NCBI GenBank assembly: GCA_944387225.1
Contig: CALXDY010000087.1
Span: forward strand, 1-58,136
Reading direction: 5' to 3'
Source of the DNA: an uncultured Oscillospiraceae bacterium
GTDB lineage: Bacteria > Bacillota > Clostridia > Oscillospirales > Oscillospiraceae
Length of the DNA stretch: 58,136 bases
Shown: piece after piece, positions 17,410 through 25,817 of the stretch
Position numbering within the stretch: the first letter of the stretch is position 1
Layout of the letters: each line of letters starts with the position of its first letter
Notes under the pieces: model-generated
Database searches by the model: none
Told to the model about the DNA's origin: nothing
What the model saw: the letters and a program-made list of their open reading frames with translations, nothing else
Program-made: the position numbers and the translations under genes

Positions 17410-17441
17410 TTCTCCCCCGGAGAATGGTCTCCGGGGGAGAA
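17410..17441 (-). terminator. Terminator of htpG
   Basis: A 14-bp stem, TTCTCCCCCGGAGA against TCTCCGGGGGAGAA, lies just past the htpG stop. The U-tract on the minus strand is weak (ATGCGTATTTT). Confidence 0.7.
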
Positions 17442-17448
17442 ATTGAGG

Positions 17449-19362
17449 TTATACCATCAGAGAGCACACCAGCTGGGCATACTCCGCGGGATCTTCCAGA
17501 GGCAGCTCGGCCAGCAGCAGAGCCTGGCCGTACAGGAGCTTGGCGTACTTCTCCACCGTCTCCTTGTCTCCGGCCTCCACCGCCTTCTTCAGGGCGGCGT
17601 AGGGGGCGGAATCGGCGTTGAGCTCCAGCACCCGTTGGGCGGTCATGTGCTCGCCGCCCTCCAGCTTCCGCATATACCGCTCCATCTCCAGGGAGACAGG
17701 GCCGTCGGCGGACAGGCACACCGCGCCGCTTTTCAAGATCTTGGAGATGCGAACCTCCTTCACCTTGTCGCCCAGGGCCTCCTTCACAGCCTCCAGCACA
17801 GGCTTGCCCGCCTCCGCCTTCTCCTCAGAGGCCTTCTTCTCCTCCTCGGTCTGGGGCAGGGCGTCCTCGGCGGTGGCGGACATGAACTTCTTGCCGTCAA
17901 TCTCGCCCAGGGCCTGCATGACAAAGTCGTCCACGTCCTCGGTGCAGTACAGGATCTCATATCCCTTATCCAGGATGCGCTCCACCTGGGGCAGCTTGGC
18001 AATCTTGTCCACGCTCTCGCCGCAGGCGTAGTAGTAATAGGGCTGATCCTCAGGCATCCGGTCCTTGTAGGCCTGGAGGGTGGTGTTCTTTCCCTCCTTG
18101 GAGGACCAGAACAGCAGCAGATCCTGCAGCATTTCCTTGTGGGTGCCGTAGTCAGCTACCACGCCGTACTTGATCTGGTTGCCGAAGGCGGACCAGAAGG
18201 TCTCGTACTTCTCCGGCTCCTCCTTCTGGATCTTCACCAGCTCGCCCTTGATCTTCTTCTCCAGAGCCTTGGCGATGACGGTGAGCTGACGGTTGTGCTG
18301 CAGCACCTCACGGCTGATGTTCAGAGAGAAGTCGGCGGAGTCCACCACGCCCCGGACGAAGCGGAAGTGGTCGGGCAGCAGATCGGCGCACTTGTCCATA
18401 ATCAGTACGCCGGAGGAGTACAGCTGCAGCCCCTTCTCATACTCCCGGGTGTAGAAATCATAGGGGGCCTTGGAGGGGATATAAAGCATGGCTTTATAGG
18501 TCACGGCGCCCTCGGCGCTGGTGTGGATCACCGCCAGGGGATCCTGCCAGTCCATGAACTTCTCCTTATAGAAGTTGTTGTACTCCTCGGCCGTCACCTG
18601 GGCCTTGGGCCGCTGCCACAGGGGTACCATGGAGTTGATGGTCTTCCACTCCTTCACCGTCTCCCACTCCGGCTTGTAATCCTCGCCGGCGTCCTCGGGC
18701 TTGGGCTTCTGACGATAGTCATCCACCTCCATCACAATGGGGTAGCGGATGTAATCGGAGTATTTCTTGATCAGCTCCTGTAGTTTATAGGTCTCGAGAT
18801 ACTGGTCGTAATCCTCGCCATCCTCATTTGCCTTGATGTGCATGATGACGTCGGTGCCGGGGGCGTCCTTCTCACACTCGGTGATGGTGTAGCCGTCGGC
18901 GCCGTCCGACTGCCACAGGAAGGCCTGGTCGCTGCCGTAGGCCTTGGACAGGACGGAGACATGGTCGGCCACCATAAAGGCGGAGTAGAAGCCCACGCCG
19001 AACTGACCGATAACGTCGATGTCCTCCGGCTTCTCCCCCTGGGCCAGATCCTGCTTGAACTGGAAGGAGCCGCTGCGGGCGATGGTGCCCAGATTGCTCT
19101 CCAGATCCTCCTTGCTCATGCCCACGCCGTTATCGGACACGGTGAGGGTACGCAGCTCCTTGTTGGGGACAATGGTGATTTTCAGCTGGCTCCGGTCCAC
19201 CGGCACCTGGTCGTCGGTCAGTGCCTTGTAGGCCAGCTTGTCCTCGGCGTCGCTGGCGTTGGAAATGAGCTCCCGGAGAAAAATCTCCTTGTGGGTGTAG
19301 ATGGAGTTGACCATCAGATCCAGCAGGCGTTTGGATTCTGCCTTAAATTGCTTTTTTGCCAT
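17449..19362 (-). CDS. htpG: Molecular chaperone Hsp90 (HtpG)
   Basis: HtpG is the ATP-dependent cytosolic Hsp90 dimer that remodels client proteins. The 637-residue length is standard. The GHKL ATPase domain shows YTHKEIFLRELISNASDAEDKL near residue 25, DNGVGMSKEDL near 82 and GQFGVGFYSAFMVAD near 115. The middle domain contains GVVDSADFSLNISREVLQ near 340. A perfect CIRCE operator overlaps the transcription start, indicating control by HrcA. It is transcribed alone. Confidence 0.97.
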   Translation of the reverse strand: MAKKQFKAESKRLLDLMVNSIYTHKEIFLRELISNASDAEDKLAYKALTDDQVPVDRSQLKITIVPNKELRTLTVSDNGVGMSKEDLESNLGTIARSGSFQFKQDLAQGEKPEDIDVIGQFGVGFYSAFMVADHVSVLSKAYGSDQAFLWQSDGADGYTITECEKDAPGTDVIMHIKANEDGEDYDQYLETYKLQELIKKYSDYIRYPIVMEVDDYRQKPKPEDAGEDYKPEWETVKEWKTINSMVPLWQRPKAQVTAEEYNNFYKEKFMDWQDPLAVIHTSAEGAVTYKAMLYIPSKAPYDFYTREYEKGLQLYSSGVLIMDKCADLLPDHFRFVRGVVDSADFSLNISREVLQHNRQLTVIAKALEKKIKGELVKIQKEEPEKYETFWSAFGNQIKYGVVADYGTHKEMLQDLLLFWSSKEGKNTTLQAYKDRMPEDQPYYYYACGESVDKIAKLPQVERILDKGYEILYCTEDVDDFVMQALGEIDGKKFMSATAEDALPQTEEEKKASEEKAEAGKPVLEAVKEALGDKVKEVRISKILKSGAVCLSADGPVSLEMERYMRKLEGGEHMTAQRVLELNADSAPYAALKKAVEAGDKETVEKYAKLLYGQALLLAELPLEDPAEYAQLVCSLMV

Positions 19363-19408
19363 GATCGCTGATTCCTCCGTATATCAAAAGTCGATTCAAC
19401 AAAAATTG

Positions 19409-19435
19409 TTAGCACTCAATATAATTGAGTGCTAA
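19409..19435 (-). promoter_or_regulatory. CIRCE operator (HrcA site) of htpG
   Basis: TTAGCACTC-N9-GAGTGCTAA matches the CIRCE consensus in both nine-base arms with the standard 9-base spacer. It lies between the -10 element and the htpG start codon, where bound HrcA would block transcription. Confidence 0.95.
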
Positions 19436-19439
19436 CGAT

Positions 19440-19468
19440 ATCATAGCTCAGCCCGGATCAAATTGCAA
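19440..19468 (-). promoter_or_regulatory. Sigma-A promoter of htpG
   Basis: Read on the minus strand, TTGCAA and TATGAT are 17 bases apart, with CIRCE beginning 4 bases after the -10. Confidence 0.82.
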
Positions 19469-19517
19469 GGGGGTTTACAAATTTTTTACACTTTCCCGTG
19501 TGGACTGCCAGATTGAT

Positions 19518-20081
19518 TCACTCCTGCTCCGATTCCCGGGGATCGGGCAGGGAAATACAGGTGGGCTCATGGCCCACTGCCCGGACGTAGCGCAGCATAT
19601 CCTCCCGGGTGAGACGGACGGTGGAGGTGGAGATGCCGGGGTGGCCGCTGATCCAGGGGTCGCTGAGCAGATCCTGGTCGATGATCAGGCGCACCTTCCC
19701 CTCCCGGTCAAACAGCAGCTCCAGAGCGGAGACGGAACCGGGGGTGGTGGACAGGTAATCCCGCATGTGGTCGGCGTCGGCAAAGGACAGGCGGGCGCAG
19801 CCCAGCTGGGCGGAGAGGTATTTCGTTTTAAAGGGCTTGTCCCCCGGCATCATCAGCAGATAGAACTCGGTCTGCTGGCGGTTGCACAGAAACAGGTTTT
19901 TGCAGATTTTCGCCCCCAGGACGGACTCGATGGCCAGGCAGTCCTCCATGGTGTCGGCGTGGTCGTGATCCACCCGGATGTGAGGGATGTTCAGCTCCTC
20001 CATCTTATCATAGATGGCATACTCCTGGGGAATCCGCTGGTCGGTGGGACGGGCGGTATGGACAACAGGGTCGATATTCAT
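19518..20081 (-). CDS. Prolyl-tRNA deacylase-like protein (YbaK/PrdX family)
   Basis: Proteins of this family hydrolyse mischarged aminoacyl-tRNA, typically Ala-tRNAPro, in trans. The 187 residues include the conserved KNLFLCNRQQTEFYLLMMPGDKPFKTKYLS, carrying the family lysine, and GSVSALELLFDREGKVRLIIDQDLL followed by HPGISTSTVRL. It resembles clostridial PrdX. No proline-reductase genes are in the window, so the neighbourhood does not define its physiological role. It lies directly downstream of a Nudix gene, probably in one transcript. Confidence 0.85.
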   Translation of the reverse strand: MNIDPVVHTARPTDQRIPQEYAIYDKMEELNIPHIRVDHDHADTMEDCLAIESVLGAKICKNLFLCNRQQTEFYLLMMPGDKPFKTKYLSAQLGCARLSFADADHMRDYLSTTPGSVSALELLFDREGKVRLIIDQDLLSDPWISGHPGISTSTVRLTREDMLRYVRAVGHEPTCISLPDPRESEQE

Positions 20082-20108
20082 GAGAGCACACTCCTTTTCA
20101 AAGGGCGG

Positions 20109-20579
20109 TCAGCGGATGGTCACACCGTCCAGCACGGCATGTACCAGCTTGTCCCCCTCGTAGCACAGCTTCAGGGAGAAGTAGGGCTGTTCCTCCCTGG
20201 CGATCAGATCCAGGAAAATGGCGTCCCCCTCCCAGTGGGGGAGCTGGAGCAGCCGGTCCCGGGGAATCCACTCCAGCACACCTTCGTCGCATTCCTTCAG
20301 TGTCCCGGTGAAGCCGGTGGCGGTGAACAGGTGCATGTATTCCGTGGGCCAGCGGTCGGACACGAAGGTGACCAGCCCCCGGCAGCGGTACTCCGTCAGG
20401 GTCAGCCCCGTCTCCTCCAGGGCCTCCCGGAGCAGGCAGTCCTCGGGACTTTCCTTGTCCTCAAACTTGCCTCCGATCCCGATCCATTTGTCGTGGTTCA
20501 GGTCGTTGGCCTTCTTCACCCGGTGGAGCATGAGATACTCCTCCCCCCGGCGGATGTAGCAAAGTGTGGTGTTGATCAT
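20109..20579 (-). CDS. Nudix hydrolase (8-oxo-dGTP diphosphatase-like)
   Basis: This is a nucleoside-diphosphate-linked hydrolase. The Nudix box is complete: GGKFEDKESPEDCLLREALEETGL fits G-x5-E-x7-REUXEEXGU at about residues 38-60. The opening MINTTLCYIRRGEEYLMLHRVKKANDLNHDKWIGIG resembles the MutT/YtkD-type group. The 156-residue length is normal. Its ATG overlaps the stop of the upstream reductase by four bases, so translation is coupled. The substrate cannot be read from sequence. Confidence 0.88.
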   Translation of the reverse strand: MINTTLCYIRRGEEYLMLHRVKKANDLNHDKWIGIGGKFEDKESPEDCLLREALEETGLTLTEYRCRGLVTFVSDRWPTEYMHLFTATGFTGTLKECDEGVLEWIPRDRLLQLPHWEGDAIFLDLIAREEQPYFSLKLCYEGDKLVHAVLDGVTIR

Positions 20580-21499
20580 GGGGTGCCTTCCTCCCAGACA
20601 TAGCCCAGCTTGGCCGCCGCCCGGTCATAGGCGGGGGTGGGCACGCCGTATTTCCGGCCCAGGCGGACGACTTCGAAAATCAGACCGTCCACCTCGGAGG
20701 GCTTTCCTGCGTCCAGATCCCGTTTCAGGGAGGTGGAGGCGTCGGGATCCAGGGCGTCCTGAATGGCCAGGCTGCGGGGTACGGGATCCTCCGGGAAGGG
20801 ATGGCCCATGGCGGAGGCCAGAGCGCCGATCTCCCCTACCAGAGCCTTGAAAAACGCCCGGGGCTCACCGGGTACCTGCATGCCGGCCACCTTCACATCA
20901 TAATAGATGCCGCAGGCGGCCATAGGGGACACCACGGAAAATTTCATCAGGGCGTCCCGCTGGATATCTTTGGACAGAATCCCCTCAATGCCGCACTGAT
21001 TCAGGTCGGCGGCAATTTCCTCCAGCTCGGGACGGTATTCCTCCGGTGTCCGTGTGCCGAAGACCACACGGAAAATGTCCCCGCTCATGTGGATGGTGCC
21101 GGGGGCCTTGATCTCCGAGGCGATGTAGATGCATCCATCCGTCACCAAACACTGAGGCAGGTGTTCCTGGAGGCGGCCGCCGGTGCCGTATACGTTCAGG
21201 ATGGGAATGACGATGGTTTCCGGACGGCAAATCCGCTGGAGGAAGGGGGTGATTTCCTCCAATGAGTAGGCCTTCACACACAGAAATACCACGTCGGGAC
21301 ATCCGTCATAATGTTGGCTGTCGGTGGCCTCCACAGGAATGGCAAAGGCGCCGTGGCTTGTTTCCAGCACCAGACCGTGTTCCTGAATGGCGGACAGATG
21401 GGCGCCGCGGGCGATCAAAGATACCTGCTTTCCTCCCTGGGCCAGGAAGGCGGCGATGCACCCGCCGGTGCCTCCCGCCCCAACTACCAAATAGTTCAC
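20576..21499 (-). CDS. panE: 2-dehydropantoate 2-reductase-like protein (ApbA/PanE family)
   Basis: The family reduces ketopantoate to pantoate with NADPH in coenzyme A synthesis; several members have other 2-keto substrates. The N-terminal Rossmann motif VVGAGGTGGCIAA is followed by PDVVFLCVKAYSLEE near 70-90, and the C-terminal helical domain contains the DALMKFSVVSPMAA lysine region. The GTG start is chosen because AGGAGG lies six bases upstream, giving 307 residues; longer readings cross the promoter region of the ilv operon. It overlaps the Nudix gene. No panB or panC is nearby, so the panE assignment is moderate. Confidence 0.75.
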   Translation of the reverse strand: MNYLVVGAGGTGGCIAAFLAQGGKQVSLIARGAHLSAIQEHGLVLETSHGAFAIPVEATDSQHYDGCPDVVFLCVKAYSLEEITPFLQRICRPETIVIPILNVYGTGGRLQEHLPQCLVTDGCIYIASEIKAPGTIHMSGDIFRVVFGTRTPEEYRPELEEIAADLNQCGIEGILSKDIQRDALMKFSVVSPMAACGIYYDVKVAGMQVPGEPRAFFKALVGEIGALASAMGHPFPEDPVPRSLAIQDALDPDASTSLKRDLDAGKPSEVDGLIFEVVRLGRKYGVPTPAYDRAAAKLGYVWEEGTP

Positions 21500-21594
21500 C
21501 GAATTCCTCCTCTCCATAATTCCAGGGAAGTATATCACAGGTGGACGGCTTATGACAAGTGGATGGACAGGCGAAAAACAGGCGAAAAAAAGAA

Positions 21595-21623
21595 TTGACA
21601 AATGACGGCGTTCAAGGTAATAT
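21595..21623 (+). promoter_or_regulatory. Sigma-A promoter of the ilv operon
   Basis: A perfect TTGACA and TAATAT are 17 bases apart, immediately before the T-box leader. Confidence 0.87.
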
Positions 21624-21629
21624 GAATGA

Positions 21630-21930
21630 AAGTTAGTCGAGCCCGCAGTTGATTGCGGGCCCATCCTGCAACATGGCGATGACCGGGTAGTAGGCGGGTT
21701 TGGACGTACAGAGAGGGAGCGGTCGGTGCAAGCTCCACGGAAGAACCCAGGCGCGAATCTCGCCCGCGAGCCGCTTCTCTGAACCGGGCGTGTCCCCACA
21801 GTAGGAGAGGACGGTTTTCCCACCGTTATCAGGGGCAATGAGCGCATGGGGCAACCCATGAAGTTAGGTGGTACCACGGAGTGCAAGCGGCTTCGTCCTA
21901 TCGGATGTTAGGACGAGGCCGCTTTATCTT
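21630..21930 (+). ncRNA. T-box leader of the ilv operon
   Basis: T-box leaders sense uncharged tRNA and allow read-through when the amino acid is scarce. Visible landmarks are the AGTA motif of the specifier loop near 21691, the AGAGAGGGAG bulge region near 21715 and the stem I apical GGTGCAAGC near 21725. The T-box AGGTGGTACCACGGA, with the tRNA-acceptor-pairing TGGT, is at 21866-21880. The specifier region reads GCGAATCTCG, containing overlapping ATC (Ile, 21757-21759) and CTC (Leu, 21759-21761). CTC is followed by a purine, as usual for specifiers. A terminator closes the leader. Confidence 0.93.
21885..21930 (+). terminator. T-box-controlled terminator
   Basis: AAGCGGCTTCGTCCTA pairs with TAGGACGAGGCCGCTT (one T-G pair), followed by TATCTT. 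Its 5' arm starts four bases after the T-box sequence, as needed for the alternative antiterminator. Confidence 0.9.
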
Positions 21931-21946
21931 ATTTGGAGGTGACGTG

Positions 21947-23575
21947 ATGAACGGTGCACAGGCCTTGGTGGAGAGTTTGCTCCACGAGGGAGTAGAGCGG
22001 ATATTCGGCTATGCCGGCGCCACCATCTGCCCCACGGCAGACGCGTTGAAGGAGCACCCGGAAATTGGGTATACCCTGGTGCGGACGGAGCAGAACGCGG
22101 GCCATATGGCCTCCGGCTATGCCCGGATCAGCGGTAAGGTGGGTGTTTGCATGGTGACTTCCGGTCCGGGAGCCACCAATCTGATCACCGGCATTGCCAC
22201 CGCCTATATGGACTCCATCCCCATGGTGGCCATTACCGGCCAGGTGCCCAGCAACCTGCTGGGCCGGGATATTTTCCAGGAGGTGGACATCACCGGCGCG
22301 GTAGCCCCCTTCTCCAAGCACAGCTACCTGGTCAAGGACGCCAACGACATCCCCCGGTTCGTGAAGGAGGCCTTCCACATCGCCTCCACCGGCCGTCCGG
22401 GCCCGGTGCTCATTGATGTGCCCATTGACGTCCAGGAGCAGAAGCTCAAGCATTTTGAGTACCCGGAGCAGGTGTCCATCCGGGGCTACAAGCCCAGCGT
22501 CCGGGGCAACGACCTGCAGATCAAGCGGGTGGTGGAGGCCATCGGCCGAGCCAAGCAGCCCCTGATCTGTGCCGGCGGCGGCGTGTGGCTGGCCAACGCC
22601 CGGGACGAGCTGGTGGAGCTGGCGGAACGTTCCGCCATTCCCGTGGTCAAGACCATGATGGCCCTGTCCGTCCTGCCCACCGATCACCCTCTGAATATGG
22701 GCATGATTGGCGCCCACGGCAACCGCTGCGCCAACCAGGCCCTGGCCAGGGCGGATCTGCTGATCATGGTGGGCACCCGGGCTGCCGACCGGGCCATGAC
22801 CGATCCCCGGGAGATCCAGCGCCGGATGGCCACCATCCACATTGATGTGGATCCGGCGGAGATCGGCAAGAACATGCAGGCGGCCATCCCCCTGGTGGGA
22901 GATGTGAAGGTGATCCTGCAGCAGATCCTGGAGCGGGAGGCCCCGGTCACCGATTCCTCCGCCTGGCTGGAGCAGCTGCGGGACTACCGCAAGGCGGAGC
23001 TGAACCGGGTGTTCCCCCGGCGGGAGGGCTATGTGTTCCCCGGCACGGTGCTGCGGAAGCTGGGCCGTATGCTGGACGACGACGCGATTGTGTGTGTGGA
23101 TGTGGGACAGAACCAGATCTTCACCTGCAAATACCTGCCCCAGAAGAACGGGCGGCTGCTGACCAGCGGCGGCCTGGGTACCATGGGTTACGCCCTGCCC
23201 GCCTCGGTGGGAGCCAAGATTGCCGCCCCTAACCGGCAGACGGTGGTGGTGTGCGGCGACGGTTCCTTCCAGATGGCCATGAACGAGTTGTCCGCCGTTG
23301 TAGCCGGCGGCCTGGATATTAAGGTGGTGCTCTTCCAGAATCATACTCTGGGCCTGGTCAACCAGATCCAGCGGACCGCTCCCTACCACGGCCCCTTCGG
23401 CGTGGCCCTGGATGGCTCTCCGGACTTTGCCACCATTGCCCAGGCTTACGGGATCCCCTGCCTCACGGTATCGGACGAGGGCGCCCTGGACGACACCCTG
23501 GCGCAATTCCTGGGCCAGAAGGGCGCCGCCCTTCTGATCTGCGAGGTACACCCCGACGTGGGCACCAACGACTAA
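21947..23575 (+). CDS. ilvB: Acetolactate synthase large subunit, first copy
   Basis: This is a thiamine-diphosphate enzyme condensing pyruvate with pyruvate or 2-oxobutyrate, the first common step to valine, leucine and isoleucine. The 542 residues have the N-terminal Pyr domain with catalytic Glu in RTEQNAGHMASGYAR, a central FAD-type domain and the C-terminal PP domain with GDGSFQMAMNELSA. Its N-terminus (GYAGATICPTADAL) departs from the common GYPGGTI pattern, which copy 2 retains. The ATG is six bases after GGAGGT. It heads an operon with its own small subunit 17 bases downstream. Confidence 0.9.
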   Translation: MNGAQALVESLLHEGVERIFGYAGATICPTADALKEHPEIGYTLVRTEQNAGHMASGYARISGKVGVCMVTSGPGATNLITGIATAYMDSIPMVAITGQVPSNLLGRDIFQEVDITGAVAPFSKHSYLVKDANDIPRFVKEAFHIASTGRPGPVLIDVPIDVQEQKLKHFEYPEQVSIRGYKPSVRGNDLQIKRVVEAIGRAKQPLICAGGGVWLANARDELVELAERSAIPVVKTMMALSVLPTDHPLNMGMIGAHGNRCANQALARADLLIMVGTRAADRAMTDPREIQRRMATIHIDVDPAEIGKNMQAAIPLVGDVKVILQQILEREAPVTDSSAWLEQLRDYRKAELNRVFPRREGYVFPGTVLRKLGRMLDDDAIVCVDVGQNQIFTCKYLPQKNGRLLTSGGLGTMGYALPASVGAKIAAPNRQTVVVCGDGSFQMAMNELSAVVAGGLDIKVVLFQNHTLGLVNQIQRTAPYHGPFGVALDGSPDFATIAQAYGIPCLTVSDEGALDDTLAQFLGQKGAALLICEVHPDVGTND

Positions 23576-23592
23576 AGAAGGGAGAGGGAGCC

Positions 23593-24078
23593 ATGAAGCA
23601 GACCATTTCCGTGCTGGTGGAAAACCAGGCCGGCGTGCTCAACCGCATTACCGGTCTGTTCTCCCGCCGGGCCTTCAACATTGAATCCCTGGCTGTGGGC
23701 GTCACCGACGACCCCGCCGTCTCCCGCATCACCATTATTGTGGACAGTGGCAACAGCGTGGTGGAGCAGGTGGAAAAGCAGCTCAACAAGCTGATCGAGG
23801 TCATCAAGGTGCGTACCCTGGAGGAGAGCACCATGATTGGCCGGGAGCTGATCCTCCTGAAGGTCAACGCCAACCACAAGACCCGCCAGGATATTATGAC
23901 CATCTGTGAGATTATGGGGGCTAAGGTGTCCGACATCTCCCCCAACTCCATGACATTGGAACTGTCCGACACGCCGGATCGGATCGAGACCTTTGAGTCC
24001 CTCGTGCGCCCCTTCAGTATTCTGGAGGTCGTGCGTACCGGCGTCATCGCCCTGCAGAAGGGCGGCGGCAAGATTTAA
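23593..24078 (+). CDS. ilvN: Acetolactate synthase small (regulatory) subunit, first copy
   Basis: The small subunit activates the catalytic subunit and confers feedback inhibition by branched-chain amino acids. The 161 residues begin with an ACT domain (ISVLVENQAGVLNRITGLFSRRAFNIESL) and end with the C-terminal ALS domain (LVRPFSILEVVRTGVIALQKG). Length is standard. It lies between the two large-subunit genes with GAAGGGAGAGGGAG before the ATG. Confidence 0.95.
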   Translation: MKQTISVLVENQAGVLNRITGLFSRRAFNIESLAVGVTDDPAVSRITIIVDSGNSVVEQVEKQLNKLIEVIKVRTLEESTMIGRELILLKVNANHKTRQDIMTICEIMGAKVSDISPNSMTLELSDTPDRIETFESLVRPFSILEVVRTGVIALQKGGGKI

Positions 24079-24101
24079 AGGAAGGGAGCGATGGGAGCGG
24101 C

Positions 24102-25805
24102 ATGAAAGTGCGAGCCACCCAAGCGATTTTAGAGTGCCTGCTGGAGCAGGACGTGGATACCGTCTTCGGCTATCCGGGCGGCACCATTCTGAATCTGTAT
24201 GACGAGCTGTATCGTTATCAGGACAAAATTAAGCATATCCTGACGGCCCATGAGCAGGGGGCGGCCCATGCCGCCGACGGCTACGCCCGGTCCACCGGCA
24301 AGGTGGGCGTGTGCTTTGCCACCTCCGGCCCGGGAGCCACCAACCTGACCACCGGCATCGCCACCGCCTATATGGACTCCTCCCCTGTGGTGTTCATCAC
24401 CTGCAACGTCAGCGAGGAGCTGCTGGGCAAGGACTCCTTCCAGGAGGTGGACATTACCGGCATCGCCATGCCCATCACCAAGGCCACCTACCTGGTGCGG
24501 GATCCGCAGACCATCCCGGACATCATGCGCCAGGCCTTTGCCGTGGCGGCCACGGGACGGCCCGGTCCGGTGCTCATCGACTTTTTGAAAAATGTCACCG
24601 CATTGAACCAGACCATCGACTATGAGTTCATCCACTGGTCGGAAAACCGGAACACCAGCAGCATCCGCCGCCTGGCCGTCAGCCACGGGCTGAAAGCGCC
24701 GGAGCCTGACCTGGGAGATGTGGAGAAGCTGGTGGAGATGATCGGCCAGGCCCAGCGGCCGCTGCTGATCTGCGGCGGCGGCGTGGTGCGGGGCCGGGCC
24801 CATGAGGAGTTCCGTGCCCTGGCGGAGCGCCTGGACGCCCCGGTGGCCATCACCGTCATGGGCGGCGGCGGCTTCCCCGGCGGACATCCCCTCACCACCG
24901 GGATGATCGGTATGCACGGCTCCCAGGCCAGCAACGTGGCCTGCAACGAATGCGATCTGCTCATCGCTGTGGGCTGCCGGTTCTCCGACCGGGTGGCCCT
25001 CCAGCCGGACACCTTCGCCAGTCAGGCGAAAATCGTCCAGATCGACATTGATCGGTCGGAGATCGACAAGAACGTCCTCACCGACCACCACATCATCGGT
25101 TCGGCCAAGCGGGTGCTGGCCCTGCTCAACGAACGGGTGCCCCAGTACAGCCATCCGGAGTGGAAGGAGCGCATCCTCTCTCTGAAGGAGGAGCGGCAGG
25201 AGGGCACCGGAGACCGGCTGACCCCCAGCCAGATTCTGACCGCCATTCACAAGGCGGCCCCCTCCGGCGCCATCGTGTCCACCGACGTGGGCCAGCATCA
25301 GATGTGGTCCATCCAGCATTTCCACTTCGATTACCCCGGCCAGCTGCTTACCAGCGGCGGCTTCGGTACCATGGGCTTCGGCCTGGGGGCGGCCATCGGC
25401 GCCCAGGTGGGCAACCCGGACAAGGTGGTGATCCACGCCACCGGTGACGGCTGCTTCCGCATGAACTGCCATGAGCTTGCCACCGTGCAGTACTACCACC
25501 TGCCCATCATTACAGTGGTGTTTAATAACGGCACCCTGGGCATGGTGCGCCAGTGGCAGCACCTGATCTACAAGGAGCACTACTCCCAGACCACCCTGGA
25601 CCGGGGACCGGACTTTGTGAAGCTGGCCCAGGCCTACGGCCTGAAGGGCCGCCGGGTGACCAACCGGGCCGAGATGGAGCAGGCCCTCCAGGAGGCGCTG
25701 AGCTGCGGCTGCGGCTATGTCATCGACTGTCAGGTGGACATCGACGAGATGGTGCGGCCCATGGTGCCCGGCGGCGCCCACATCACCGACTTCTTGCTGA
25801 AATAA
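24102..25805 (+). CDS. ilvB: Acetolactate synthase large subunit, second copy
   Basis: This is a full-length biosynthetic AHAS catalytic subunit of 567 residues. Motifs are GYPGGTILNLYDELY, catalytic Glu in HEQGAAHAADGYAR, the SGPGATN loop, LTSGGFGTMGFGLGAAIGAQ and the thiamine-diphosphate motif GDGCFRMNCHELAT. It is more canonical than the first copy, with which it shares the fold and many motifs but diverges through most positions. This indicates an old duplication or separate acquisition rather than a recent tandem copy. The start is preceded by AAGGGAGCG. Confidence 0.95.
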   Translation: MKVRATQAILECLLEQDVDTVFGYPGGTILNLYDELYRYQDKIKHILTAHEQGAAHAADGYARSTGKVGVCFATSGPGATNLTTGIATAYMDSSPVVFITCNVSEELLGKDSFQEVDITGIAMPITKATYLVRDPQTIPDIMRQAFAVAATGRPGPVLIDFLKNVTALNQTIDYEFIHWSENRNTSSIRRLAVSHGLKAPEPDLGDVEKLVEMIGQAQRPLLICGGGVVRGRAHEEFRALAERLDAPVAITVMGGGGFPGGHPLTTGMIGMHGSQASNVACNECDLLIAVGCRFSDRVALQPDTFASQAKIVQIDIDRSEIDKNVLTDHHIIGSAKRVLALLNERVPQYSHPEWKERILSLKEERQEGTGDRLTPSQILTAIHKAAPSGAIVSTDVGQHQMWSIQHFHFDYPGQLLTSGGFGTMGFGLGAAIGAQVGNPDKVVIHATGDGCFRMNCHELATVQYYHLPIITVVFNNGTLGMVRQWQHLIYKEHYSQTTLDRGPDFVKLAQAYGLKGRRVTNRAEMEQALQEALSCGCGYVIDCQVDIDEMVRPMVPGGAHITDFLLK

Positions 25806-25817
25806 GGGGGGCTGGGA

